Both the position numbers and the translations under genes were made by a program. Positions 33,420-42,738 of a stretch of 48,582 nt of DNA are shown here, piece by piece. Source of the stretch: Bdellovibrionales bacterium (lineage in GTDB: Bacteria > Bdellovibrionota > FAC87 > UBA2466 > JACKAF01); the NCBI GenBank assembly GCA_020435295.1, contig JAGQZV010000004.1, forward strand, positions 1-48,582, given 5' to 3'. The notes beneath the pieces are model-generated. The model did no database searches and was not told the DNA's origin. It saw only the letters and a list, made by a program, of their open reading frames with translations. Position 1 is the first letter of the stretch. Every line of letters starts with the position of its first letter.

Positions 33420-34616
33420 TCAGATGTGCAGGGTCTCGACTAGCCAGTTGTTAGGGGCTTTTAGGCGGTTTCGGTGTAGGACGCTTGCGTCCAGCGTTGA
33501 AAAGCCCCCGTCTAGTATCAATTCCCCGAGTGCGAGTGCGGCACCATAACTCTGCATTACACCTCGGCCCGTAAAAGAATGTGCTTCAAAAACGTTTGGC
33601 AGACCAGGGACGTCCCCTAGTACGCCGGATTTGTCGGGCGTGTAATTGTACATGCCTGCCCAGCCGCTGATTTGTTTAAGGCGTTCAAAGTAAGTCGAAC
33701 GTTCGTAAAGAGCTGGCCAAATGTGGTCTTCAAAAAAAGAAGAATCGTAGTTGAAGTTATAGCCGGGCTTTTCGTGAGGGATAACGAATCCGGAAAGTAG
33801 TTTCCCTCCTTCGGGATGGAAGTAGACGCGGGAACTATCAACCACCATTCCAAAGTTTCCAAAGGAAAAGTTTTCCGCCTCAAAAAAGCTGATTTGGCGG
33901 CGAACGGGTTCCAGGACTTCTCGCAGTTCGGTTAGCGGGGTCACCTGCTGTGCCCACGCCCCGAGTGCCACGACAACTTTGTCCGAAATCCAAGACTCCG
34001 CTGTTCCGCCCGGCGTTTGAGGTGCCTTCAATCGTTGCTGTGCAGTAGGGCGATCTCCGAGTGACTCCACCAAAACTTGCACCCGACCGGACTCGATTTT
34101 GAGTGCCTGGGCCCACTTGAAATCGTGAAATCTAACACCCTTTGCCTTGGCTTCTTTTCTGAAAAAAACTTTTGCTGCGTTTGAATTTATCAAACCGTCA
34201 CGTGGGCCGAAAATTCCAAAGGCGAGGTCTTCAGTTTTATCTAGAAACGGGTATCGCCGCCGAATTTCGTCGACTTCGAGGCGGTGGTATTCGGTGCGGT
34301 TGCGACGGGCTCGCTCTAAGAGTGCGTTGCCACTTTCTGCGTAATCTTTTTTCTGAAGCCATAGGTAGCCTTGCTCCCGGAAACCTACTTCTTCTTTATA
34401 CCTTTTGAATAACGCAATCGTATGGCGGGCAAGTTCCACGTTTACGGGGTGCTGCCACAGGTGGCGCACACCTCCCGCATTGCGTTCTGTGCTGCTCAGT
34501 TCTCCTTCAAGATCCACGTCGAGAACATGAATGTCTGACTGACCGCGTCGACTCAGCTCGTAGGCTACAGCGCTTCCCACGATTCCCGCCCCCAAGATTA
34601 AAAACTGGCACTGCAT
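33420..34616 (-). CDS. FAD-dependent oxidoreductase of the DAO/FOXRED1-like family
   Basis: I start at ATG 34616 (MQCQFLILGAGIVG), which gives 398 residues. The frame is open to 34733, but that part would overlap the divergent promoter and gene. The Rossmann FAD site is GAGIVGSAVAYELSRRG. STERNAGGVRHLW, EPVRRQISFFE, WAGMYNYTPDKSGVLG and SFTGRGVMQSYGAALALGELI fit the FOXRED1/sarcosine-oxidase branch. The cysteine that binds flavin covalently in monomeric sarcosine oxidase is Gly here. Substrate unknown; N-methyl or amino acids such as sarcosine or glycine would fit the neighbourhood but are inference. Confidence 0.85.
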   Translation of the reverse strand: MQCQFLILGAGIVGSAVAYELSRRGQSDIHVLDVDLEGELSSTERNAGGVRHLWQHPVNVELARHTIALFKRYKEEVGFREQGYLWLQKKDYAESGNALLERARRNRTEYHRLEVDEIRRRYPFLDKTEDLAFGIFGPRDGLINSNAAKVFFRKEAKAKGVRFHDFKWAQALKIESGRVQVLVESLGDRPTAQQRLKAPQTPGGTAESWISDKVVVALGAWAQQVTPLTELREVLEPVRRQISFFEAENFSFGNFGMVVDSSRVYFHPEGGKLLSGFVIPHEKPGYNFNYDSSFFEDHIWPALYERSTYFERLKQISGWAGMYNYTPDKSGVLGDVPGLPNVFEAHSFTGRGVMQSYGAALALGELILDGGFSTLDASVLHRNRLKAPNNWLVETLHI

Positions 34617-34672
34617 TCTCTTGCCGATATCGGAATCTGTGCGCCTTGGCAAGTAATCCGCAGTTGCCGCAA

Positions 34673-34701
34673 TTGACCCCGGTATCTGTAGCGGATAAAA
34701 T
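34673..34701 (+). promoter_or_regulatory. Sigma70-type promoter of the lipoprotein gene
   Basis: TTGACC (34673-34678), a 17-base spacer and TAAAAT (34696-34701). The start is predicted near 34708, which leaves a 16-base leader before the ATG at 34724. It overlaps the region upstream of the divergent FAD oxidoreductase. Confidence 0.65.
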
Positions 34702-34723
34702 TCAGTGAATACGGAATCCAGAC

Positions 34724-35188
34724 ATGAAAACAAAAATCGTCGTGCTCACCTTGGTGCTTTTTTTGGGAAGTTCTTGCAATCGTTTTTCGGTCACTCACAA
34801 AGGAAAAGCACCGGACGAGGTGGTTAAGAGTTTTGTAGAATTGAGTGCAACCTCAAAGGATCTCTCCGATCGGCGCCGGCTAGCGGATTTCTGTGCGGGC
34901 GAGTTGCGCCGGGCTTTTGAGCGGATGACCGATGAGGCCTTCAAGCTCTCCTATACTACCAGTCAGCTTAATATTAAGGAGTTTTCGGTAGTGTCTTCCG
35001 CAATCGTCGAGCGGCAGGCCACGGTGCGTTACCGCGTAGTTGTGGAAAATGGGACCGGCACGGATCCGACCTTGGAAATTAATGAGCGCGAAGTCGAGCT
35101 GACTGAAAACAGGGGCGCGTGGTTTCTGGAGAACATCCGGCCCTACGGCAGCGACCAAATTGCCTTCACCCACGGTATGATTTTCTAG
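34724..35188 (+). CDS. Probable lipoprotein, function unknown
   Basis: This encodes 154 residues. The signal sequence MKTKIVVLTLVLFLGSSC ends in a cysteine that is probably lipidated, although the lipobox (GSSC) is not the classic LAGC. The mature domain starts with a helix (DEVVKSFVELS, RRRLADFC) followed by strands (ERQATVRYRVVVENGTG, REVELTENRGAWFLENI). This resembles the NTF2-like/DUF4878 fold found in small lipoproteins. It is divergent from the FAD oxidoreductase and stands before acpP. Confidence 0.7.
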   Translation: MKTKIVVLTLVLFLGSSCNRFSVTHKGKAPDEVVKSFVELSATSKDLSDRRRLADFCAGELRRAFERMTDEAFKLSYTTSQLNIKEFSVVSSAIVERQATVRYRVVVENGTGTDPTLEINEREVELTENRGAWFLENIRPYGSDQIAFTHGMIF

Positions 35189-35315
35189 TCTCGGCCGCGG
35201 GCACTGTTAAGTGGTTGACCTTCCTTAAATTTCCGTACATTCTGCTGCCTTCGCTGTAAACAAGCGGGGTGGATTTCCGGCCGGCAAAGCCAAATTTGCT
35301 AGTTAATCTGGGGGC

Positions 35316-35344
35316 TTGCATGTCGTGGGGCCCGGTGCTAGAGT
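35316..35344 (+). promoter_or_regulatory. Probable promoter of the acpP-fabF operon
   Basis: TTGCAT (35316-35321), a 17-base spacer and TAGAGT (35339-35344), about 27 bases before the acpP ATG. A second candidate, TTGACC near 35216, lies further upstream with a poorer -10. Confidence 0.5.
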
Positions 35345-35371
35345 CCGCCAATAATTTGTGGAGGAGCGTCT

Positions 35372-35605
35372 ATGTCCATTGAAGAAAAGGTAAAAAACAT
35401 AATTGTGGAGCAACTTGGAGTGGAAGCCGAAACCGTGACCCCCGAAGCCTCCTTTATTGATGATCTTGGTGCGGACTCGCTGGATATTGTTGAATTGGTC
35501 ATGACGATGGAAGAAGAGTTCGATCTGGAGATTCCGGACGAAGACGCTGAGAAGATCAAGACGGTTAACGACGTCGTTAATTATATCAAAGCCAAAGTAA
35601 ACTAA
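35372..35605 (+). CDS. acpP: Acyl carrier protein
   Basis: This 77-residue acidic four-helix carrier has its phosphopantetheine site at the Ser of [11 protein letters not shown]. The start [15 protein letters not shown] and the end [10 protein letters not shown] are standard. GGAGGA lies eight bases before the ATG. It shuttles acyl chains in type II fatty acid synthesis and is followed directly by fabF. Confidence 0.97.
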   Translation: MSIEEKVKNIIVEQLGVEAETVTPEASFIDDLGADSLDIVELVMTMEEEFDLEIPDEDAEKIKTVNDVVNYIKAKVN

Positions 35606-35615
35606 GGACGAGCCC

Positions 35616-36860
35616 ATGCGTCGGGTCGTAGTGACAGGTTATGGGGCGATTAGCCCGGTCGGCAACTCTGCCGAGGCCAACTGGAAGGCCTTGATGGCGG
35701 GGGAATCCGGCATCGGTCCCATTACGCAATTCGATTGCAGCCAATACGCTTCCCGTATCGCTGGAGAAGTAAAAAACTACGATCCGAAGAGCCACTTTTC
35801 AGTAAAAGAACTGAAAAAAATGGATCGCTTCATACAGTTTTGCCTCCTTGCCGGAGCGCAAGCTGTGCAGGCCTCGGGACTAGATTTCGAGAAGGAAGCG
35901 GCCAAGGAGCGCCTGGGAGCTTGTATCGGTGTCGGCATCGGCGGTCTCATCGAAATCCAAAACTGGTACCGAGAGATTCTGGACCGTGGGCCTCGTCGTG
36001 TGACTCCGTTTTTCATCCCTTCCATTATCGCCAATCTGGCGCCAGGGTTTTTGGCGATTCGTTATGGGCTTAAGGGACCGAACACTGTGATCACTACCGC
36101 CTGTTCGTCCAGCGCCCATGCGATCGGAGAATCTGTTAGGACTATCCAGCGAGGCGATGCGGATCTGATGCTTGCAGGCGGTGCGGAAGCGGTTGTTTGC
36201 GAGCTGGCGTTTGCGGGATTTTGCGCGGCGCGGGCGCTTTCTACTCGAAATGATGAACCGGAACGCGCCAGTCGGCCCTATGATAAGGATCGAGACGGCT
36301 TCGTGATGGGAGAGGGGTCGGCGGTGCTGGTCCTTGAGGAGTTGGAGCGAGCACAAAAACGGGGCGCGAAAATCCTTGCCGAAGTGGTGGGGTATGGATC
36401 CAACTGCGATGCGTTTCATATTACGCAACCGAGCCAGGATGGAGAAGGGGCCGTACGTTGCATGCGCCTCGCTCTAGACAGCGCTAAGCTCAAGCCGGAG
36501 CAGATTGATTACGTAAATACCCACGGTACGAGCACTCCGATTGGGGACGCGATGGAAACCCAAGCCATCAAGACGGTTTACGGTGACTGGGCATACAAAC
36601 TTGCCGTGAGTTCCACCAAATCGATGACGGGGCATTTGCTGGGTGCTGCGGGGGCATTGGAAGCAATGTTTTGCGTGCAAGCGCTGGAAAATCAAGTCGT
36701 GCCGCCGACCATCAATCTGGAAAACCCCAGCCCGGAATGTGATCTAAATTATGTGCCTAACGAACCTCAAAAAAGATCGGTTCGGAGTGTGATGACGAAT
36801 TCTTTCGGGTTTGGTGGCACCAATGCGACGTTAATTTTTAGTCAGCTAAATGATGCATAA
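35616..36860 (+). CDS. fabF: 3-oxoacyl-ACP synthase II
   Basis: This 414-residue condensing enzyme elongates acyl-ACP with malonyl-ACP. The catalytic triad is visible: Cys in TTACSSSAHAIGE, His in NTHGTSTPIGD and His in KSMTGHLLGAAGA. The ending FGFGGTNATLIF is typical of FabF. It starts ten bases after acpP with AAGGA before the ATG. Confidence 0.97.
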   Translation: MRRVVVTGYGAISPVGNSAEANWKALMAGESGIGPITQFDCSQYASRIAGEVKNYDPKSHFSVKELKKMDRFIQFCLLAGAQAVQASGLDFEKEAAKERLGACIGVGIGGLIEIQNWYREILDRGPRRVTPFFIPSIIANLAPGFLAIRYGLKGPNTVITTACSSSAHAIGESVRTIQRGDADLMLAGGAEAVVCELAFAGFCAARALSTRNDEPERASRPYDKDRDGFVMGEGSAVLVLEELERAQKRGAKILAEVVGYGSNCDAFHITQPSQDGEGAVRCMRLALDSAKLKPEQIDYVNTHGTSTPIGDAMETQAIKTVYGDWAYKLAVSSTKSMTGHLLGAAGALEAMFCVQALENQVVPPTINLENPSPECDLNYVPNEPQKRSVRSVMTNSFGFGGTNATLIFSQLNDA

Positions 36861-37329
36861 GCTTCCCAATAGAGTATTTCTGGGAGGTGACCATGGAGGC
36901 TTCAAACTAAAGAAGCGTCTCATGGAAACCCTGCCGCGCGAATTTCCAGATCTTCAGTTTGAAGACTTGGGGACTTACGATGAGACGTCGGTCAACTATC
37001 CTGAGTACGCCGCCAAAGTTGCTCGCCGAGTTTCAGGGGGGGAAGGTCGTGGCATTTTGATCTGCGGCAGTGGCATCGGGGTGTGTATTACCGCCAACAA
37101 GTTTTCGAACGTGCGTGCCGCCTTGGCGTGGGATCTTGCCTCTGCGCGGCTCAGTCGCGAACACAACGATGCGAATATTCTTTGCATGGGAGAGCGCCTG
37201 CTTGATTCAGAGCTCGCCCTAGAGATCTGCAGGACGTGGCTTGGTACCGAATTTGAGGGTGGACGGCACCAACTGCGTGTCGACATGATTCATGAATTGG
37301 AAAAAGGACAGAGTGGTGGAACATCTTAA
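36850..37329 (+). CDS. rpiB: Ribose-5-phosphate isomerase B
   Basis: This 159-residue enzyme interconverts ribose-5-phosphate and ribulose-5-phosphate. [26 protein letters not shown] with the catalytic Cys region, and [13 protein letters not shown] are the family signatures. It overlaps fabF by 11 bases. The C-terminal tail beyond the core is about ten residues longer than the E. coli enzyme. Confidence 0.94.
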   Translation: MMHKLPNRVFLGGDHGGFKLKKRLMETLPREFPDLQFEDLGTYDETSVNYPEYAAKVARRVSGGEGRGILICGSGIGVCITANKFSNVRAALAWDLASARLSREHNDANILCMGERLLDSELALEICRTWLGTEFEGGRHQLRVDMIHELEKGQSGGTS

Positions 37330-38551
37330 GAAAACCGATCCCGAAATCTATCAAGCCGTCTGTTCTGAGATCAAGCGGCAGCAGAAAAGTCTAGAGTTGA
37401 TTCCGAGTGAAAATTCTACCTCGCTTGCTGTGATGGAAGCGATGGGTACGGTACTGACCAACAAGTACGCGGAAGGTTACCCTAGCAAGCGCTATTATGG
37501 CGGTTGTGAGTTCGTTGATAAGGCAGAGGACTTGGCCATTGGGCGGGTGAAGGCATTATTTGGCGCCGAGCATGCGAATGTGCAGCCGCACTCGGGGGCC
37601 CAGGCCAATATGGCGGTTTATCTTACTGCACTGGAAGCTGGCGATACGATTCTTGGCATGGATCTTAGCCACGGTGGGCACCTTACGCATGGTTTCAAAG
37701 TGAACTTCTCCGGCATTTTGTATAAGGGAGTGGCCTATGGTGTGCGCGAATCCGACCAACGCATTGATTTCGATCAGGTGCGTGAACTCGCGAAGAAGCA
37801 CCGCCCCCGTATTCTCGTTGCGGGTGCCAGCGCGTATCCGCGCATCATCGATTTTCAAGCCTTTGCTAGCATCGCCAAGGAAGTAGACGCTCTTTTGATG
37901 GTTGATATGGCGCACATTGCGGGGCTCGTTGCGGCAAAGGTTCACCCCTCACCTGTGCCGGTGGCGGATTTTGTGACAAGTACCACGCACAAAACCCTTC
38001 GGGGGCCTCGTGGTGGATTCGTGTTAGCCAAAGAGATGTTCAAAAAGAAACTCGATAGCCGCGTATTTCCGGGTATGCAGGGTGGACCGTTGATGCACGT
38101 TATCGCCGCCAAAGCGGTGTCTTTCTTGGAGGCTAGCAGGCCGGATTTTGTTGACTACCAAAAAAACGTGGTGGGGAATTGCCAGGTCCTCGCGGGTGCG
38201 CTGATGGAGGAAGGCTTTAAGCTCGTCAGCGGAGGGACTGATAACCATCTGCTTCTTATTGATCTGCGTAATAAAGGCATTACCGGAAAGGATGCCGAAG
38301 CGCTTTTAGATCAAGTTGGTCTAACTGCGAACAAAAACACGGTGCCGTTTGAAACCGAAAGTGCTTTTGTGACCAGCGGTATCCGGATGGGAACCCCTTG
38401 CATTACTACGCGTGGGATGGGGCCGGACGAGATGCGGCGACTAGCTAAGCTCATTAGCCGAGTGCTACGTGAGGGTGAACCCTCTTTCATGGACGTGCGA
38501 AGGGAAGTTGCAGACCTCTGTGAGCAATTCCCTTTGTACCCAGAGTTATGA
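37316..38551 (+). CDS. glyA: Serine hydroxymethyltransferase
   Basis: This PLP enzyme converts serine and THF to glycine and methylene-THF. [26 protein letters not shown] and the PLP lysine in [13 protein letters not shown] are diagnostic. The frame is open from ATG 37292. I prefer GTG 37316 because AGGA lies seven bases before it and the overlap with rpiB is then only 14 bases. This gives 411 residues ([15 protein letters not shown]). It feeds the same folate pool as gcvT and metF elsewhere in the window. Confidence 0.95.
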   Translation: MEHLKKTDPEIYQAVCSEIKRQQKSLELIPSENSTSLAVMEAMGTVLTNKYAEGYPSKRYYGGCEFVDKAEDLAIGRVKALFGAEHANVQPHSGAQANMAVYLTALEAGDTILGMDLSHGGHLTHGFKVNFSGILYKGVAYGVRESDQRIDFDQVRELAKKHRPRILVAGASAYPRIIDFQAFASIAKEVDALLMVDMAHIAGLVAAKVHPSPVPVADFVTSTTHKTLRGPRGGFVLAKEMFKKKLDSRVFPGMQGGPLMHVIAAKAVSFLEASRPDFVDYQKNVVGNCQVLAGALMEEGFKLVSGGTDNHLLLIDLRNKGITGKDAEALLDQVGLTANKNTVPFETESAFVTSGIRMGTPCITTRGMGPDEMRRLAKLISRVLREGEPSFMDVRREVADLCEQFPLYPEL

Positions 38552-38976
38552 GTAAGTCTCGTCGTCAATCGCGCGAAGACGCGCTTAAGATACTCTACCT
38601 GCGGGATCTGAACTCCGAGTTGAGCGCCGAGATGGCTGTTTCCTACTTTGAAAATTTTTTTTCAAAGAATAAAGTTGCAGACGCCTTCACGAAGGATTTG
38701 GTCATGGGAGTGAGCGAGAAACTTCAGTTTCTGGACGAAACCATTGCAAAACTGTCGGAAAATTGGAGGCCTGAGCGGATGGCTGCGGTGGATCGGAACA
38801 TTCTGCGCCTTGGTCTTTATGAGTTGAACTTCCGCCACGATGTGCCAGCGACAGTTACCATCAACGAAATGGTCGAGCTAGCCAAAGAGTTTGGAGCGGA
38901 GCACAGCTCTGCGTTTATCAACGGCGTTTTGGATCGGGCCTCAAAAGGCCTCAACTTGCCGCAGAAGGCCCCGTAG
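38548..38976 (+). CDS. nusB: Transcription antitermination factor NusB
   Basis: This 142-residue all-helical protein joins NusE on boxA RNA to prevent early termination in rRNA operons. [14 protein letters not shown] at the start, [12 protein letters not shown] in the middle and [16 protein letters not shown] with SAFINGVLD near the end are the NusB signature. It overlaps glyA by four bases (ATGA). Confidence 0.94.
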   Translation: MSKSRRQSREDALKILYLRDLNSELSAEMAVSYFENFFSKNKVADAFTKDLVMGVSEKLQFLDETIAKLSENWRPERMAAVDRNILRLGLYELNFRHDVPATVTINEMVELAKEFGAEHSSAFINGVLDRASKGLNLPQKAP

Positions 38977-39011
38977 CCTTGCCTCAGATTTTGAGTTAGA
39001 CTGTCTAAGCT

Positions 39012-39470
39012 ATGAAAGCTGAACTCGTCTCCTTGGACAAGGGGCCTGAAGTAATCTTGGAGAGTGAAGCGGATTGCCTGTGGTTGTGGATCTCCCCTCG
39101 AAGTGCCCCTATCCCTCCGTCGGGTATTGCCCTGCAGAGAATTGACTGGAAATTGCAGGGGCTCATCTCCCGGTACCTGTTTGATTTCGGCTATGGGGCT
39201 TCCCGTCACACGACTTTTCTTCCGAGCATGAAACGATTGCGAATTCCGTACGTGGCCATCGACTGCCAGAAGACGTTCGATATCGATCGGTTTTTTGGAA
39301 ATGTGGAAGGGCTTCAGTTGGAACGCGTGTTTTGTTTGTGTGAGACGGAGGAGCAAGTCGAATACTTCAAAAAGGCAGTCAGCAAACTCAAGGCGGGAAA
39401 GCACTTGAAGAAGGTCTTTGTGGCCGCCGATCTAGACTCGCAGGCTCTTGAATCGGGAAGCAGCTCTTGA
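39012..39470 (+). CDS. Unknown cytoplasmic protein coupled to hflX
   Basis: This encodes 152 residues without signal peptide or membrane segment. It alternates strands and helices (VILESEADCLWLWISP, GLISRYLFDFGYGASRHTTFLP, PYVAIDC, RVFCLCETEEQVEYFKKAV, KVFVAADLDSQALE). No family is recognised. Its TGA overlaps the TTG start of hflX, so both are translated together. A perfect dyad, TTAGAC-T-GTCTAA (38996-39008), sits just before the start and could be an operator. Confidence 0.72.
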   Translation: MKAELVSLDKGPEVILESEADCLWLWISPRSAPIPPSGIALQRIDWKLQGLISRYLFDFGYGASRHTTFLPSMKRLRIPYVAIDCQKTFDIDRFFGNVEGLQLERVFCLCETEEQVEYFKKAVSKLKAGKHLKKVFVAADLDSQALESGSSS

Positions 39471-40765
39471 CTAGCAGTTTTACCCGCACCGTTAGAACCC
39501 GCGAGAGAGAGCCGGTACTGCTCGCCGGGGTGCAACTGCCCCCGGAGACCGACGAAGGCATGCACAACTCAATGGAGGAATTGGCGCGCCTGGTGGACAC
39601 CGTCGGCGGACGGGTGGTCGATCGGACCGTTCAAAAGCGCTACGCGCCGGATCCGGGTACCTTCATAGGACGCGGTAAGGCCGAGGAGATTGCCGAGCGA
39701 ATTAAGGAGCTAGGCTGCAATCTGGTAGTTTTTGACAATGAACTTTCCGGGGGCCAACAGGAGAACCTGGAGCAGATCTTGAAGGCTCGCATTGTCGATC
39801 GGACTGGCGTGATTCTGGATATTTTTGCTAAGCACGCTCGCAGCAAGGAGGCCAAGCGGCAGGTAGAAATGGCCACGCTGCAATACGTAGCGTCGCGGCT
39901 TACCCGTCGTTGGACTCACTTAGGGCGACAAAAGGGTGGTATCGGGCTTAGAGGACTCGGGGAAAAGCAGATCGAGTTGGATAGGCGCCAGATCCGTACG
40001 CGAATTGCCCGTCTAAAAAGGGAAGTTGAACATTCCGCCCAGGATCGAGCGACCCAGAGGTCGCACCGTGATAAGTTTTTGCGTGTAGCGATTGTCGGGT
40101 ATACCAATGCCGGTAAGTCCACACTCATGAACGCGCTGACGACAGCGGAGGTGCTTGTTGACGACCAATTGTTTGCTACACTGGACTCGACCGTGCGAAT
40201 CATCGATCCGAAGACCCGTCCTCCAATCTTGCTCAGTGATACGGTCGGTTTTATCAAAAAGTTGCCTCACACGCTGGTAGCTTCTTTTCGATCTACACTT
40301 CAGGAAGTCATCGAGGCGGATCTGTTGCTCCATGTGGTGGATCTTTCGTCCCCCACTTATGAAGAAGAGATAGAAGTCACAAAAACCGTATTGGAGGAGA
40401 TTGGCGCGGGCAGCAAGCCGAGAATGCTGGTTTTTAACAAAGTAGACCAAGTGAAGGACTTTTTGCTACCGAAGCTTCTCGCCCGCCGTCACGGTGCTAA
40501 ACAAGTAATCTCCGCTCTGAACCCAGAAGACGCCAAGCGGCTGCGTGAAGCCATCTACGAGTTTTTTGAAAAGGACATGGTCGAAATGACGGTAATCGTG
40601 CCGTATTCGAATACGTATCTCCAGTCGCAAGTACACCAATTTAGCAAAGTACTCGAAACACGGTACGTGGACGAAGGCGTGTGTATTAAAACGCGAATCA
40701 TGCGTGCGGACGCCAATCGACTAAAACTCGCAGATTATGTACTTGTGGAGGAGAACACCCCGTGA
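39467..40765 (+). CDS. hflX: Ribosome-associated GTPase HflX
   Basis: This 432-residue GTPase can split or rescue stalled ribosomes under stress. The HflX N-terminal domain (TFIGRGKAEEIAERI, FDNELSGGQQENLEQ, RSKEAKRQVEMATLQY) leads to a coiled linker with GGIGLRGLGEKQIELDRR. The G domain follows: GYTNAGKST, DTVGFIKKLPH and NKVD. It starts at TTG and overlaps genes on both sides by four bases. Confidence 0.95.
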   Translation: MTSSFTRTVRTREREPVLLAGVQLPPETDEGMHNSMEELARLVDTVGGRVVDRTVQKRYAPDPGTFIGRGKAEEIAERIKELGCNLVVFDNELSGGQQENLEQILKARIVDRTGVILDIFAKHARSKEAKRQVEMATLQYVASRLTRRWTHLGRQKGGIGLRGLGEKQIELDRRQIRTRIARLKREVEHSAQDRATQRSHRDKFLRVAIVGYTNAGKSTLMNALTTAEVLVDDQLFATLDSTVRIIDPKTRPPILLSDTVGFIKKLPHTLVASFRSTLQEVIEADLLLHVVDLSSPTYEEEIEVTKTVLEEIGAGSKPRMLVFNKVDQVKDFLLPKLLARRHGAKQVISALNPEDAKRLREAIYEFFEKDMVEMTVIVPYSNTYLQSQVHQFSKVLETRYVDEGVCIKTRIMRADANRLKLADYVLVEENTP

Positions 40766-41709
40766 AAGTCGTGCTAACGCGCCACCTTCCCGGGAACCTG
40801 GGTCCACTCCATAAGGCTTTCGATGAGGTCGCCATCCTAGAAGGCGAAAATCCATTGGAGAACGCCTCCAACAAAGCCGCTTTCCGATCGGCTGACGTCG
40901 CTATTTGCACAATCACGGAAAAAATCGGGGCGGATCTTCTCGGAGATGCTTTGCGGTGCTTGATTACGTACTCGGTGGGAGTGGACCACATTGATTTGCC
41001 TGCAACAAAAAGGCGAGGGATTCGCGTTTGCCGCACCCCCGATGCCTTAACAAATGCGACGGCCGATCTGACTTGGGCGTTAATCCTGGCCGGCTCCCGC
41101 GAAATAGTGGCGGGGGAGAGGTTGATGCACACCGGTGGGTTTTTCGGATGGCGTCCGGAACTACTTCTCGGCCGAGCGGTTAATGGGGCTACGTTGGGCA
41201 TCGTCGGGATGGGCCGGATTGGCCGCGCAGTAGCGCGTCGCGCTCGTGGTTTTTCTATGCCTGTTCTCTATACGTCTCGTACGCGGGTTAGCGAAGTGGA
41301 GTCCGAACTGGGGGCGGAGTGGGTAGAGTGGGGGGAACTTCTCGAGCGATCAGACATTTTAACGCTTCACTGTCCGCTCACGGAGGCGAGCCGCCATTTG
41401 ATTGGCGAGGCTGAACTGTTGCGAATGAAGCCAGACGCACTATTGGTGAACACCTCCCGAGGAGCCGTAATTGATGAGGCGGCATTGACCGCTCACTTGG
41501 GCTCGCACTCTGACTTTCGTGCGGCGCTGGACGTTTTTGAACGGGAACCCGAACTTTCCCCTGGTCTTTTGGCTTGTCGGAATGCGCTGTGCTTGCCGCA
41601 TTTGGGATCCGCCGATCGCCCCACGCGGGAGCGGATGACGGGAATTTGTGTGTCGGAAGCAATAGCCTTTGCGAACGGCGCTCCACTCAGGTATGAGCTA
41701 AAGGAATGA
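40762..41709 (+). CDS. D-2-hydroxyacid dehydrogenase (glyoxylate/hydroxypyruvate reductase-like)
   Basis: This encodes 315 residues. The NAD(P) site is GIVGMGRIGRAVARRA, and catalytic residues are Arg in NTSRGAVIDEAAL, Glu in FEREPELSPG and His in CLPHLGSA. VGVDHIDLPATKRRGI is the usual N-terminal mark. The closest functional group is glyoxylate/hydroxypyruvate reductase, which would link to glycine and serine metabolism; phosphoglycerate dehydrogenase is less likely without an ACT domain. It starts at GTG overlapping hflX. Confidence 0.9.
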   Translation: MKVVLTRHLPGNLGPLHKAFDEVAILEGENPLENASNKAAFRSADVAICTITEKIGADLLGDALRCLITYSVGVDHIDLPATKRRGIRVCRTPDALTNATADLTWALILAGSREIVAGERLMHTGGFFGWRPELLLGRAVNGATLGIVGMGRIGRAVARRARGFSMPVLYTSRTRVSEVESELGAEWVEWGELLERSDILTLHCPLTEASRHLIGEAELLRMKPDALLVNTSRGAVIDEAALTAHLGSHSDFRAALDVFEREPELSPGLLACRNALCLPHLGSADRPTRERMTGICVSEAIAFANGAPLRYELKE

Positions 41710-42527
41710 GCGGGGAAGAGAAGAATATCACCATATTTGTTCTTTCGGATGGCACCGGAGAGACTGCCGAGCAACTGATTAATGCCGCGCTGGTGCAGTA
41801 TGAGCGGAGCGGGCTGCGCATTTTTCGTTACAAGAACATTCGTACCGAACAGCAAGTAGGCCAGGTATTTGAGGAAGCCTTCGACTCTAACGCGATTGTA
41901 GTGTACACGGTTGTTTCCGAATCCTTGCGAACGTACATTAAGAAAATTTCGGACGAAACGAAAATCCCGGGGGTCGATCTGCTCGGCCCATTGATGGATA
42001 GGCTTTCGACCTATTTGCGAAAGGACCCGCACTCTAAGCCCGGGCTCTTTCACCAGGTGAATGAGTATTACTTCAAACGCATCGAAGCGATTGAGTTTAC
42101 CGTGAAGCATGACGACGGCCGGTATTCTTCCAACCTGGAGAAGGCGGACATTGTTCTCGTTGGGTTGTCCAGAACCAGCAAGACCCCTCTAAGCGTATAC
42201 TTGTCGTATAAGGGGTGGAAGGTAGCCAATGTCCCCATTGTTAAGGGCATCGCAATGCCCAAGGCCCTTTTTGAAGTAGATCAACACAAAATCATTGGGC
42301 TCATGATAGATCCGCACACGTTGGTACAGATCCGCCGGGAAAGACTCGTGCGAATGGGTGAAGATCCTACCGGAGACTATGCGAGCCTGGACCACGTCGT
42401 TGAAGAGATTGAGTATTGCAAAGAAATCTTTCGAAAAAACCGCCATTGGCCCGTCTTTGATGTGACGAACAAAGCTCTGGAAGAGACCGCTACGGAAGTC
42501 GAGAAATATATTCGCCTACAGCCTTAA
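41706..42527 (+). CDS. Pyruvate, phosphate dikinase (or PEP synthase) regulatory protein
   Basis: This 273-residue bifunctional kinase/phosphorylase of the DUF299 family switches PPDK or PEP synthase on and off. FVLSDGTGETAEQLINAAL at the start, the P-loop GLSRTSKTPLSVYLSYKG and KGIAMPKALFEVDQHKIIGL are characteristic. The target enzyme is not in this window, so PPDK versus PEP synthase cannot be decided. Last gene of a chain of four-base overlaps from the unknown gene at 39012. Confidence 0.93.
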   Translation: MSGEEKNITIFVLSDGTGETAEQLINAALVQYERSGLRIFRYKNIRTEQQVGQVFEEAFDSNAIVVYTVVSESLRTYIKKISDETKIPGVDLLGPLMDRLSTYLRKDPHSKPGLFHQVNEYYFKRIEAIEFTVKHDDGRYSSNLEKADIVLVGLSRTSKTPLSVYLSYKGWKVANVPIVKGIAMPKALFEVDQHKIIGLMIDPHTLVQIRRERLVRMGEDPTGDYASLDHVVEEIEYCKEIFRKNRHWPVFDVTNKALEETATEVEKYIRLQP

Positions 42528-42738
42528 GACAGGGTGTGTGTAACTATCCCGGATTTCATGGCTTCTTCTCGAATACGCCCACTGGCTTTACAGATCGTGA
42601 AGCTCAATCCAAATTCTGTAACTAGGATATTTTATTAGCCTCTGCCGCGTTGTCTGGGAGTGCGCGACCAAAAGTATGACGCGTACGGTCTGTGTGCATG
42701 GCGGATTTCAAGCGCGAAGAAATGGCATCGCCCTTGCT

